NCBI GenBank assembly: GCA_031261785.1 | Contig: JAISIZ010000060.1 | Span: 1 to 32,860 of the forward strand | DNA length: 32,860 nt | Reading direction: 5' to 3' | DNA from: Mediterranea sp. (in: CFB group bacteria) | GTDB lineage: Bacteria; Bacteroidota; Bacteroidia; Bacteroidales; Bacteroidaceae | Shown here: piece by piece, positions 1 through 8,525 of the stretch | Numbering within the stretch: the first letter of the stretch is position 1 | How the letters are laid out: the number at the start of each line of letters is the position of its first letter | Notes under the pieces: generated by a model | The model's input: only the letters and a program-made list of their open reading frames with translations | What the model was told of the DNA's origin: nothing | Databases searched by the model: none | Position numbers and translations under genes: made by a program

Positions 1-42
1 TGACACGGATTTATATATTTTAGATCCGTGTTATCCGTGTCA
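1..42. repeat. Intergenic inverted/direct repeat element (ATCCGTGT motif)
   Basis: Bases 1-10 are a perfect inverted complement of bases 33-42, so the segment can form a 10-bp stem around an AT-rich loop. The octamer ATCCGTGT also occurs twice in direct orientation, at 24-31 and 33-40, a 9-nt period. Phrases of this kind recur between genes in many Bacteroidetes genomes (recollection, not a search). The element may continue left of the window. No gene is associated with it here. Confidence 0.6.
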
Positions 43-219
43 TCAGCGTCTAATGAGTTTCGCTTTGTCCGAATGCGCGCCTTTCGCCCCAAGCACAAAA
101 ACAGGCCGCACGAAGTATAGCTGGTGGGTACAGCGTATCTCCTTGCGAACGTTCCTATATATGAAGCCCATGGCTATCCACCAACCCTTCCCGCACGCAC
201 TCCTCAAATACGCCTGCAT

Positions 220-334
220 GTCCGTGATGTCCCACCTAAGCGGGACGTCTGTCCCACGGGCACGGGACTTTTTTCCCGCGGGCGAGGGACACTTGTCCCA
301 CGGGCGAGGGACAGTTGTCCCGTGCCTGTGGGAC
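220..334. repeat. Tandem array of 14-bp palindromes with 22-bp period
   Basis: Four full units of the form GGGAC-N4-KTCCC lie at 242-255, 264-277, 286-299 and 308-321. They are separated by 8-bp spacers close to ACGGGCGA (256-263, 278-285, 300-307). A right half-unit (TGTCCC, 228-233) precedes the array and a left half-unit (GGGAC, 330-334) follows it, both in register, so the 22-bp period spans more than 100 bp. Stem bases are kept while loop bases differ between units, which suggests selection on pairing or on a dimeric protein site. Because 22 is not a multiple of three, a protein-coding explanation is unlikely. Confidence 0.85.
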
Positions 335-458
335 GCGAGCTTCTCTATGGGCATGGTGAAGCCACGTACTATTGCGCATGCCCCATTATTTCATTCACCC
401 TTCGCCAAGTAGCTACACCCCCCTAATCACCGTTCCATTAAATAAATATACGCTTGTC
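335..458. other. Non-coding stretch upstream of the helicase gene
   Basis: Together with 43-219 this forms about 300 bp without a convincing gene. Short open frames cross it but run through the hairpin array and have no recognisable domain. I see no RNA gene or other regulatory site here apart from the array and the promoter at 459-489. Confidence 0.5.
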
Positions 459-489
459 TTGCCGCATTAGAAGAATTTGCGTATGTTTG
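459..489 (+). promoter_or_regulatory. Bacteroidetes-type promoter for the exonuclease-helicase gene
   Basis: TTG at 459-461 is followed after 20 nt by TATGTTTG at 482-489, a full match to the Bacteroidetes -7 consensus TAnnTTTG. Transcription would start near 495, giving a leader of about 20 nt before the ATG at 515. Confidence 0.65.
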
Positions 490-514
490 CTATCCAGAAG
501 TATGCTCTTTGAAA

Positions 515-3500
515 ATGACACGGATAGCGTTCATTGATAGCGAGATTAATCCAGAAAGAGGGACGATTCTCGACCTCGGCGGCGTGAAAGATGACGGAAG
601 TCGCTTCCACAGGGCGTCCGCGGAAGATTTTACCCGGTTCCTGGAAGGGATACAGTTCGTGGCGGGACACAACATCCTGTGGCACGATATGACCTATATT
701 GGCGATGCCGTTCGGAGTGCCGGCATCCCTCGGGAGCACGTCATCGATACACTGCACCTCTCACCCCTACTTTTCCCCACGAAGCCTTACCACGCCCTGC
801 TGAAAGATGATAAATTGCAATCTGACGAACTGAATAATCCTCTGAACGACGCCATCAAGGCCAAGGAACTGTTCGACGACGAAGTGACCGCTTTCCGTGC
901 GATGGACCAGACGTTACGGCGGTTGCTCTATTTGTTGCTCCGTGAGGCAGAGGAATTCCGGGCTTTCTTCGTTTTCCAAGCTTACGAAGACGGTGGAGCG
1001 GAAGATGTTGAATCGCTCATTCGCCAATATTTCGAGGGTAGCGTTTGTGAGCATGCCAAGCTATCGAATCTGATCTTGAAGTATCCCGTCGAACTGGCTT
1101 ACGCCTTGTCGCTCATCGATTCGTACTCCAAGCATCAAGGAATAGATTCCATTACGCCACCCTGGGTGCTAAAGAATTATCCGAAGGTAGAACAAATCAT
1201 GACGTCGCTGCGGAGCACGCCTTGCCTTTATGGCTGTGCGTATTGCGACGAGGCGTTGGACGCGCATAAGGGGCTGAAGCGTTTCTTTGGGTTCGACGCC
1301 TTTCGGACGTATGAGGGCGAGCCGTTGCAGGAACAGGCTGTCGAGGCCGCCATACGTAACCATTCCATATTGGCGGTATTCCCTACCGGCGGCGGCAAGT
1401 CGCTTACTTTTCAATTGCCGGCGTTGATGAACGGCGAGAATCAACAAGGACTGACCGTGGTTATCTCCCCATTGCAGTCGTTGATGAAAGACCAGGTCGA
1501 CAATCTCGAGAGCCAAGGAATCACGAGGGCGGTCACCGTCAACGGACTGCTCGATCCGATAGAACGAGCGAAATCCTTTGAACGGGTAGAAGACGGATCG
1601 GCAGCCATTCTCTATATCTCTCCCGAATCGCTGCGCTCGCGGACCATCGAACGGTTGATCATGGGGCGCAAAGTCGTACGCTTCGTGATCGATGAAGCGC
1701 ACTGCTTCTCGGCATGGGGACAGGATTTCAGGGTCGATTATCTGTATATTGGCGACTTCATCAAGAAGATTCAAGAACAGAAAAACCTGGACGGGAGCAT
1801 TCCCGTATCTTGCTTCACGGCCACTGCCAAACAGAAAGTCATCGAGGATATACGCTCCTACTTCAAGGAGAAACTCGCCTTGGAACTTGAGGTGTTCCAG
1901 TCGGGCGCTTCACGTTCCAATCTGCACTACAAGGTGTTCGAGGAGACGAACGAAGAAGACAAATACCAAACGCTACGTCGCTTGATAGAAGCGAAGCCTT
2001 GCCCAACCATCGTCTACGTGTCGCGCACGCGGAGAGCGTATGAACTTGCCCAGCGACTGACCAAGGACGGCTTGACCGCCGCTCCCTACCACGGGAAGAT
2101 GAAAGCCACGGAGAAGGTCGCCAACCAAAACGCCTTCATCGCGGGCGAGATATCGATTATGGTAGCCACCTCGGCCTTCGGGATGGGTGTCGACAAGAAA
2201 GACGTAGGGATGGTGATTCACTACGACATATCCGATTCGCTGGAGAACTACGTCCAAGAGGCTGGAAGGGCGGGGAGAGACGAGCGTATCGAAGCCGATT
2301 GCTTCGTGCTCTTCAACGAAGAGGATTTAAGCAAGCATTTCATCTTGCTGAACCAGACGAAGTTATCCATCAAGGAGATACAACAAATATGGAGAGCTAT
2401 CAAACATATCACGCATATTCGTACCACCGTCTCCAACTCGGCATTAGAGATTGCCCGCAAAGCTGGATGGGACGAAAACGTGATGGATATCGAGACGAGA
2501 GTGAAAGCGGCCATCGCCGCATTGGAAGACGCTGGCTACGTGAAGCGGGGACGGAACATGCCGAGAGTGTTCGCCAACAGCATCCAGGTCGAGACTGCCC
2601 AGGAAGCCGTCGATCGCATCAACGCTTCCACGCTGTTCGTCAACGACAAACAGCGCGAACAGGCGACTCGGATTATCAAAGCCCTCGTTGGCAGTAGAAG
2701 TCGAAAGGCGTTGGATGAGAATGAAGCGGAAGCACGGGTTGACTACCTCAGCGATCATCTGGGTATCGTGAAGGATGAGGTAATCAACATCATCTACTTG
2801 CTTCGCGAAGAGAAGATTCTGGCCGACGCCATGGACTTGACCGCCTTCATCAAGCGCAGGGAAAACAAGAATCGCTCACTACGTGTCGTGCAATCGTACG
2901 GTCGAGTGGCCAACTATCTGCTTTCGCGCCTTGGAAACGAGGAACAACAGGTGTATTCTTTGAAAGAATTGAATGAAGACGCGGGAAAGAACGGTTGCGA
3001 CGATGTCTCCGTCAACATCATCAAGACGATACTCAACTTTTGGGAGATCAAGCATTGGATAAGACGGAAAAACATGGCATACTCCAAAAACCATGTCGCT
3101 ATACGAAACCTCTACCCCAAGCAAGAGTTGACGGAGAAGATGGAGGCGTGCTATAGATTGGTACCATTCATTGCCGAGTATCTCTATGAAAAAAGTAACC
3201 GCACTGCCACCAATAACGAAGACAATGTGGTCAAAGAGGAGATCGCCGTCGAATTTTCGGTCAATGAATTGAAAGAAGCTCTCGGGCGTTCGATGTGGAG
3301 CTTCGGGACAACGGCAGAGATCGCGGACATAAAGGACGCGCTTTTCTACCTGTCGAGGATTGACGCCATCAAGATGGAGGGAGGTTTCCTTGTCACCTAC
3401 AATGGCCTGACGATTGAACGCTTAGAGCAAGACAACAGGATACAGTACAAAATGGAGGACTACCAAAAGCTCAACCTGTTCTACGAAAACAAGGTGGCAC

Positions 3501-5344
3501 AGATCCACATCGTGGGCGAATATGCCAAGAAGATGATCGATGACTACGAGGGTGCGCTGACGTTTGTCAACGACTATTTCCAGCTGAATTACGGTTCGTT
3601 CCTCAGCAAGTATTTCAAAGGTAGCAGGCAGGAAGATATCAAACGCAATATCACTCCGGCCAAATTCCGCCAGCTGTTCGGAGACTTGTCGCCGAGCCAG
3701 CTGGGCATCATCAAGGACAATACTTCCAAATACATCGTAGTGGCCGCTGGGCCGGGAAGCGGAAAAACCCGGGTGCTGGCGCATAAGCTGGCTTCCTTGC
3801 TCCTGATGGAAGACGTGAAGCACGAGCAACTGCTGATGCTCACCTTCGCGAGGGCCGCCGCCACCGAGTTCAAGAAACGGTTGCTGAAGTTGATAGGCAA
3901 TGCCGCCAACTTTATCGAGATAAAGACGTTCCACTCCTACTGCTTCGACCTCTTGGGAAGGGTGGGTAGCGTGGAGCGGTCGGATTCCATCCTGAAAGAC
4001 GCCGTGGAAAAGATCCGGAATGGCGAAGTGGAAGCCAGCCGCGTCACAAAGGCAGTGCTGGTGATCGACGAGGCACAGGACATGAATGAGGATGAGTTTG
4101 GCCTGATAGCGGCGCTTATGGAACGAAATGAAGAAATGAGGCTCATCGCCGTGGGTGACGACGACCAAAGCATATTCGAATTTAGGGGAGCAAGCCCCCA
4201 GTACATGGAGCGGCTCATGCGGGAGTATCACGCCAAGAAATACGAACTGCTCGAGAATTATCGGAGCAAGGACAATCTGGTGAGGTTGAGCGACCAGTTC
4301 GTGAGAGGCATCACCCATCGACTGAAAGAGATGCCCGTCGTGGCCAAACAACGTGACAATGGACAGATCCGTATACTCCGCCAGCGGGGCGACCAACTCG
4401 TTGTCCCATTGGTACAGGCGTTGCTCAAGACCGAACTTCGGGGCACCACCTGCGTGCTGACGAAGACGAACGAGGCGGCTTTGCTGATTGTCGGCTTGCT
4501 GTTGAAAGACGGGATGCCGGCCAAGCTGGTCCAGACCAACGACGCCTTCAGCTTGCGCAACCTCGCCGAGACGCGGTTTTTCTGGAACCAGATCGATACG
4601 GACAGCGAGACGCATACCATCAGCGACCAAGTATGGGATGCCGCCAAGAGGGCGATGGACAAGAGTTTCTCGCAGAGCGACAAGCTGGAACTCTGCCACA
4701 ACATGCTCTACGATTTCGAAGTGACGAACCCCAAGCGGAAATACAAATCGGATCTCGACGCTTTCTTCCGCGAATCCAAATTGGAGGATTTCATCCGTGA
4801 GGAAAGCGAGACCATCTTCGTCTCCACCATACACAAAGCCAAAGGGAAGGAATACGACAACATCTTTCTGTTGCTCGAGAGCTTCAACCCGACGAAAGAC
4901 GAGGAGAAACGCCTGCTATACGTCGCCATGACAAGGGCGAAACGAAACCTGACCGTCGTGCTCCGTAATGATTGTCTCGACCGCCTCTCGGTAGGAAATA
5001 TGGAACGGCAGGAAGATGAGACCCTCTATCCATCGCCCAACGAAATAGCGATTCAACTGACCCACGAAGACGTGAATCTGGGCTACTTCGGTCGTATACA
5101 AACCCTTGTCGAACCGCTCGTGAGCGGCGATGCGTTAAGCGTGAACGGTGACAATTACCTCAACGCCAACGGGCAACCTGTCCTGAAGTTCTCGCAAAAA
5201 TTCGTGGAACGCATAGCCGAATGGCGTTCCAAAGGCTACATGCTACGAAGTGCCCAGGTCAATTTTGTCGTCCATTGGTGGTGGAACGATTACCAACGTG
5301 AACTCAAAATCATCCTTCCCGAGCTACGGTTCGCGAAGGGATAA
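515..5344 (+). CDS. DnaQ-like exonuclease / RecQ / UvrD triple-fusion helicase
   Basis: A 1609-aa protein, far longer than an ordinary RecQ (about 600 aa). Residues 1-125 look like a DEDD exonuclease fold: FIDSE (D8, E10), GHNILWHD (D58) and NNPLNDA (D112), with Asn107 where DEDDh enzymes have His. A Cys cluster follows (C178, C237, C241, C244), possibly metal-binding. RecQ core: TGGGKS at 291-296, DEAH at 393-396, and the motif VI region QEAGRAGR near 581-588. The middle (about 620-1040) resembles winged-helix and linker segments. A UvrD/Rep-type SF1 helicase follows: GPGSGKT (K1084), DEAQD near 1185, GDDDQSIFEFRG near 1214, HKAKGKEYD near 1440 and YVAMTRAK near 1469. The likely role is unwinding and processing DNA in repair or phage defence; this is inferred. 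ATG 515 is preferred over TTG 509, which is in the same frame. It stands alone with its own promoter. Confidence 0.93.
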   Translation: MTRIAFIDSEINPERGTILDLGGVKDDGSRFHRASAEDFTRFLEGIQFVAGHNILWHDMTYIGDAVRSAGIPREHVIDTLHLSPLLFPTKPYHALLKDDKLQSDELNNPLNDAIKAKELFDDEVTAFRAMDQTLRRLLYLLLREAEEFRAFFVFQAYEDGGAEDVESLIRQYFEGSVCEHAKLSNLILKYPVELAYALSLIDSYSKHQGIDSITPPWVLKNYPKVEQIMTSLRSTPCLYGCAYCDEALDAHKGLKRFFGFDAFRTYEGEPLQEQAVEAAIRNHSILAVFPTGGGKSLTFQLPALMNGENQQGLTVVISPLQSLMKDQVDNLESQGITRAVTVNGLLDPIERAKSFERVEDGSAAILYISPESLRSRTIERLIMGRKVVRFVIDEAHCFSAWGQDFRVDYLYIGDFIKKIQEQKNLDGSIPVSCFTATAKQKVIEDIRSYFKEKLALELEVFQSGASRSNLHYKVFEETNEEDKYQTLRRLIEAKPCPTIVYVSRTRRAYELAQRLTKDGLTAAPYHGKMKATEKVANQNAFIAGEISIMVATSAFGMGVDKKDVGMVIHYDISDSLENYVQEAGRAGRDERIEADCFVLFNEEDLSKHFILLNQTKLSIKEIQQIWRAIKHITHIRTTVSNSALEIARKAGWDENVMDIETRVKAAIAALEDAGYVKRGRNMPRVFANSIQVETAQEAVDRINASTLFVNDKQREQATRIIKALVGSRSRKALDENEAEARVDYLSDHLGIVKDEVINIIYLLREEKILADAMDLTAFIKRRENKNRSLRVVQSYGRVANYLLSRLGNEEQQVYSLKELNEDAGKNGCDDVSVNIIKTILNFWEIKHWIRRKNMAYSKNHVAIRNLYPKQELTEKMEACYRLVPFIAEYLYEKSNRTATNNEDNVVKEEIAVEFSVNELKEALGRSMWSFGTTAEIADIKDALFYLSRIDAIKMEGGFLVTYNGLTIERLEQDNRIQYKMEDYQKLNLFYENKVAQIHIVGEYAKKMIDDYEGALTFVNDYFQLNYGSFLSKYFKGSRQEDIKRNITPAKFRQLFGDLSPSQLGIIKDNTSKYIVVAAGPGSGKTRVLAHKLASLLLMEDVKHEQLLMLTFARAAATEFKKRLLKLIGNAANFIEIKTFHSYCFDLLGRVGSVERSDSILKDAVEKIRNGEVEASRVTKAVLVIDEAQDMNEDEFGLIAALMERNEEMRLIAVGDDDQSIFEFRGASPQYMERLMREYHAKKYELLENYRSKDNLVRLSDQFVRGITHRLKEMPVVAKQRDNGQIRILRQRGDQLVVPLVQALLKTELRGTTCVLTKTNEAALLIVGLLLKDGMPAKLVQTNDAFSLRNLAETRFFWNQIDTDSETHTISDQVWDAAKRAMDKSFSQSDKLELCHNMLYDFEVTNPKRKYKSDLDAFFRESKLEDFIREESETIFVSTIHKAKGKEYDNIFLLLESFNPTKDEEKRLLYVAMTRAKRNLTVVLRNDCLDRLSVGNMERQEDETLYPSPNEIAIQLTHEDVNLGYFGRIQTLVEPLVSGDALSVNGDNYLNANGQPVLKFSQKFVERIAEWRSKGYMLRSAQVNFVVHWWWNDYQRELKIILPELRFAKG

Positions 5345-5388
5345 GCAGATAAGATCCCATCAGCATTTGGACGTCCGAAAAGCGTGTA

Positions 5389-5409
5389 GACAGGGGTTTC
5401 GGCCCTGTC
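5389..5409. terminator. Possible hairpin terminator between convergent genes
   Basis: A 7-bp stem (GACAGGG at 5389-5395, CCCTGTC at 5403-5409) with a 7-nt loop lies between the helicase stop (5344) and the convergent rnc stop (5433). There is no strong T-run directly after it on the plus strand, so its role as a terminator is uncertain. Confidence 0.35.
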
Positions 5410-5432
5410 CCGACTTTATAAAAAGGGAGTTG

Positions 5433-6260
5433 CTATGCCTCGCCATTGTCGGCGGCGGCAATGTTTTCCACCCCAACCTCTTCCACGGTGTCGTCGTTGG
5501 ATACGCTGGATAGCAGGGCATTCATGAAGGTGGAATTCTTGACTTGCTTGATAGCCGTGCGGGCGGCGTTCTGCTGCGATTCTTTCTTGGAGTAGCCTAC
5601 CCCTTTGCCGACCGGCACGCCCCGGACCCGGACCTCGGTCTGGAAGATGGGATTGCTCTCCCGATCGATACTTTGCTCAATCAGTTCGAAAGACACCTCC
5701 ATCTTGTTCTTTTGGCTCCATTCGATGAGCTTCGACTTGAAGTTGACCTCCTTGCGCGACACCTTGTCGAGATCGATGTAACGGTCGATGATGCGTCGCT
5801 CAACAAACTTCTTGCAGCGGTCGTATCCCTGATCGAGATAAATGGCTCCGACGAACGCCTCGAAGGCATTCCCGCAGACGTAGCTGTTGTGGGAGGAAGA
5901 GCGGCTGGAGAGCTTGATAAGCTTGTCAAGCCCGATCTGCACGGCGAGCTTGTTGAGTGTCTCGCGCTGCACGATCTTGGAGCGTGTGTTGGTGAGAAAT
6001 CCCTCGCGCTTACCATCAAAACGTTGGTAGACGATGTGGCCAACGATGGCGTCGAGTATGGCGTCGCCCAGAAATTCGAGCCGCTCGTTGTTGAGCTGCC
6101 GCCCCTTCTCCGTCCGGATGGAAGAGGACTTGTGACGGAGCGCCTGCTCGTAGAGGCGTATGTCGCGGGGATAGAAACCAAGTATCCTATAGAAACGAAG
6201 ATAAGACTCCCTATCCTTTCGGAAAAGAAGCCTTATCCTGTCTATGGTGTTACGTAGCAC
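5433..6260 (-). CDS. rnc: Ribonuclease III
   Basis: A 275-aa double-strand-specific endoribonuclease that processes rRNA precursors and structured mRNAs. The signature NNERLEFLGDAILD is at residues 57-70, holding E59, E62 and D66, which match the E. coli active-site E38, E41 and D45. The second acidic pair is found in VCGNAFEAFVGAI: E134 is kept, but the position of E. coli D114 is Asn131, which may be normal for this phylum. A double-stranded-RNA-binding domain fills roughly residues 175-245 (ESQQNAARTAIKQV at its end). The gene starts 4 nt after the fabF stop and is third in acpP-fabF-rnc, an order common in Bacteroidales. A short acidic tail after residue 245 is unexplained. Confidence 0.97.
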   Translation of the reverse strand: MLRNTIDRIRLLFRKDRESYLRFYRILGFYPRDIRLYEQALRHKSSSIRTEKGRQLNNERLEFLGDAILDAIVGHIVYQRFDGKREGFLTNTRSKIVQRETLNKLAVQIGLDKLIKLSSRSSSHNSYVCGNAFEAFVGAIYLDQGYDRCKKFVERRIIDRYIDLDKVSRKEVNFKSKLIEWSQKNKMEVSFELIEQSIDRESNPIFQTEVRVRGVPVGKGVGYSKKESQQNAARTAIKQVKNSTFMNALLSSVSNDDTVEEVGVENIAAADNGEA

Positions 6261-6264
6261 GATA

Positions 6265-7527
6265 TTACTCAGCGTATTTCTTGAAAATGACGCATGCGTT
6301 GTGGCCTCCGAACCCGAAGGTGTTGGAAAGAGCCACGTTCACCTCGCGTCGTTGCGCCTTGTTGAACGTAAAGTTCAGGCGGTAGTCAATCTTGGGGTCG
6401 TCGTCGCCTTCTTCATGGTTGATGGTGGGAGGTACGACGCCATCCTTGATGGCCAGGATGCTGGCGATAGCCTCCACCGCGCCGGCGGCACCGAGCAAGT
6501 GCCCTGTCATTGACTTGGTGGAGCTGATGTTCAGCTTGTACGCATGCTCGCCGAAAACGTCCTGGATGGCCACTACTTCGGAGATGTCGCCCACGGGTGT
6601 CGATGTGCCGTGAATGTTGATGTAGTCCACTTCCTCGGGATTCATCCCGGCGTCTTCCAAGGCGTTGCGCATCACCAGCTTGGCGCCCAGCCCGTCGGGA
6701 TGTGAAGCCGTAAGGTGATAGGCGTCGGCCGACATGCCCACTCCGGCCACTTCGGCGTATATTTTCGCTCCGCGCGCCTTGGCGTGCTCCAGTTCTTCAA
6801 GAACGATGCATCCGCCTCCCTCGCCCATGACGAATCCGTCGCGGCTGGCGCTAAGCGGGCGAGAGGCTTTGTCCGGCTCGTCGTTTCGGGTAGACAAGGC
6901 GTGCATGGCGTTGAACCCACCTACCCCGGCGGGGAAGATGGCGGCCTCGGAACCACCGGAGACAATGGCGTTGGCCTTGCCCAGGCGAATGAGGTTGAAC
7001 GCGTCGGAAATGGCGTTGGTCGAGGTGGCGCAAGCCGAGCAGGTCGCATAGTTGGGACCATGGAAGCCGTAAAGGATAGAGATTTGGCCGGCGGCGATGT
7101 CCGAAATCATCTTGGGGATGAAGAAGGGATTGAACTTCGGGCCATTCTCGAGGTGGGTGTAGTAGCCGCTCACCTCTTCCTCGAAGGTATGTATGCCACC
7201 GATGCCGGCACCGAACACGACGCCAATCCGGTTCAAGTCTTCCTGCTCCACGTCAAGTCCGGAGTCTTCTACTGCCTCCTTGGCTACGGCGATGGCGTAC
7301 TGCGTGTACAGATCCATCTTCCGGGCTTCCTTGCGGTCGATATATTTCGTAACGTCGAAGTTTTTCACTTCGCACGCGAATTGGGTCTTGAATAACGATG
7401 CGTCAAAATGAGTAATAGGCCCCGCTCCACTAACCCCGTTCACTAAGTTCTCCCAAAAATCGGGAACCCCGTTGCCAACAGGAGTAATGGCGCCAAGGCC
7501 TGTTACTACCACTCTTTTTAATTCCAT
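6265..7527 (-). CDS. fabF: 3-oxoacyl-[ACP] synthase II (KAS II)
   Basis: A 420-aa cytosolic condensing enzyme that elongates acyl-ACP with malonyl-ACP in type II fatty acid synthesis. The catalytic triad is visible: Cys166 in TCSACATSTNA, His306 in NIHGTSTPVGD and His343 in KSMTGHLLGAAGAVEA. The N-terminal VVVTGLGAITPVGNG and the C-terminal NTFGFGGHNA stretch are standard for FabF, and the length is normal. It sits 18 nt downstream of acpP, its carrier-protein partner, and 4 nt upstream of rnc. No separate promoter is seen, so it is most likely co-transcribed from the acpP promoter. Confidence 0.98.
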   Translation of the reverse strand: MELKRVVVTGLGAITPVGNGVPDFWENLVNGVSGAGPITHFDASLFKTQFACEVKNFDVTKYIDRKEARKMDLYTQYAIAVAKEAVEDSGLDVEQEDLNRIGVVFGAGIGGIHTFEEEVSGYYTHLENGPKFNPFFIPKMISDIAAGQISILYGFHGPNYATCSACATSTNAISDAFNLIRLGKANAIVSGGSEAAIFPAGVGGFNAMHALSTRNDEPDKASRPLSASRDGFVMGEGGGCIVLEELEHAKARGAKIYAEVAGVGMSADAYHLTASHPDGLGAKLVMRNALEDAGMNPEEVDYINIHGTSTPVGDISEVVAIQDVFGEHAYKLNISSTKSMTGHLLGAAGAVEAIASILAIKDGVVPPTINHEEGDDDPKIDYRLNFTFNKAQRREVNVALSNTFGFGGHNACVIFKKYAE

Positions 7528-7545
7528 ATCGATGAAATCGGTTTC

Positions 7546-7782
7546 TTACTTAGCGTGTTCCTCGATATAAGTAATGGCATCGCCCACAGTACCAATCTTC
7601 TCAGCTTGGTCGTCGGGAATCGAAAGTCCAAACTCTTTCTCGAATTCCATGATAAGTTCTACAGTGTCAAGAGAATCTGCTCCCAGGTCGTTAGTGAAGC
7701 TTGCTTCGTTCGTAACTTCTGTTTCTTCTACGCCTAATTTATCAACGATAATCGCTTTTACTCTTGATGCAATTTCAGACAT
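7546..7782 (-). CDS. acpP: Acyl carrier protein
   Basis: A 78-aa acidic four-helix carrier that holds growing fatty acyl chains on a 4'-phosphopantetheine arm. The attachment serine is in the classical [12 protein letters not shown] motif (residues 34-45), and the acidic recognition helix after it is intact. It is the first gene of acpP-fabF-rnc, reading away from purN. The codon choice and high acidity are typical of a highly expressed carrier protein. The start ATG at 7782 is preceded by a long AT-rich leader with no obvious Shine-Dalgarno, as is usual in this phylum. Confidence 0.98.
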   Translation of the reverse strand: MSEIASRVKAIIVDKLGVEETEVTNEASFTNDLGADSLDTVELIMEFEKEFGLSIPDDQAEKIGTVGDAITYIEEHAK

Positions 7783-7833
7783 AACTTTTAGTTTTTAATT
7801 AATAATTAGTTTTATTTCTTTAATTTTGCGCTG

Positions 7834-7864
7834 CAAAGGAATGAATATTTATCGTGTTGCGCAA
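7834..7864 (-). promoter_or_regulatory. Probable promoter of acpP-fabF-rnc
   Basis: Read on the minus strand, TTG (7864-7862) is followed after 20 nt by TTCCTTTG (7841-7834), a 7-of-8 match to TAnnTTTG. It leaves a leader of about 45 nt to the acpP start. It lies in the 149-bp divergent spacer shared with purN. For purN only a weak GAGATTTG-type match is visible. Confidence 0.5.
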
Positions 7865-7931
7865 GTATTTAAATAAATAAATGCAGAGATTTGCACATTT
7901 TTCACTGTTTTGTGCATAAAACTAAAGGTGT

Positions 7932-8525
7932 ATGAATAGAAATATAGCCATTCTCGCCTCGGGAGCGGGGACGAACGCGGAGAACATTATCCGCTATTTC
8001 CAACGGGAGGATTCTTCCGTTCGGGTAACATTGGTAGTGTCCAACAAGAATCAGGCCGGCGTACTGGAGCGTGCCCAGAAGCTGGGCGTACCCGGCGCGG
8101 TGTTTCCCAAGGAAGCTTGGACGGACGGCACCGAGGTGCTGAAGGCGCTGAAAAAACATGGAACCGACTTCGTGGTATTGGCCGGCTTCCTGCTTCGCGT
8201 GCCCGAATCGCTTCTGCGCGCCTATCCCGGCCGGATCGTCAACATCCACCCCGCCCTGCTGCCCAAGTTTGGTGGCAAGGGGATGTACGGCGACCGCGTG
8301 CACCAGGCTGTGGTGGCCGCGGGCGAAACGGAGAGCGGCATCACTATACATTATATCAATGAGCGATACGACGAAGGAGCCGTCATCTTCCAGGCCACCT
8401 GCCCCGTGCTTCCCACCGACACGTTCGAGGACGTGGCGCAAAAAGTGCACGGGCTGGAATATGAGCACTTCCCCCGGATCATCGAGCAGGTGGTGGAGAG
8501 CATACCATCCGCTATTCATGCCTAA
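7932..8525 (+). CDS. purN: Phosphoribosylglycinamide formyltransferase (GART)
   Basis: A 197-aa cytosolic enzyme of purine synthesis that transfers a formyl group from 10-formyltetrahydrofolate to GAR. The N-terminal ILASGAGTNAENI is the phosphate-binding start of PurN. The catalytic residues Asn104 and His106 are in NIHPALLPKFGGKGMYG, and Asp147 is in HYINERYDEGAVIFQ. Length and motifs match the E. coli type. The gene is transcribed alone, divergent from acpP. The start ATG follows an AT-rich leader, and no other in-frame ATG upstream is plausible. Confidence 0.97.
   Translation: MNRNIAILASGAGTNAENIIRYFQREDSSVRVTLVVSNKNQAGVLERAQKLGVPGAVFPKEAWTDGTEVLKALKKHGTDFVVLAGFLLRVPESLLRAYPGRIVNIHPALLPKFGGKGMYGDRVHQAVVAAGETESGITIHYINERYDEGAVIFQATCPVLPTDTFEDVAQKVHGLEYEHFPRIIEQVVESIPSAIHA

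Noticed and set aside
242..321. Hairpin array read as a CRISPR
   Set aside because: The repeating part is a 14-bp palindrome with 8-bp near-identical spacers. CRISPR spacers are longer and unique, and no cas gene is present.
53..412. 119-aa open frame on the plus strand across the left-edge repeats
   Set aside because: It runs through the 22-bp hairpin array, whose period is not a multiple of three, has no domain, and competes with a second open frame over the same bases.
3422..4834. 470-aa open frame antisense to the UvrD part of the helicase gene
   Set aside because: A long shadow frame in a GC-rich gene; its codon pattern mirrors the opposite strand and no family is recognised.
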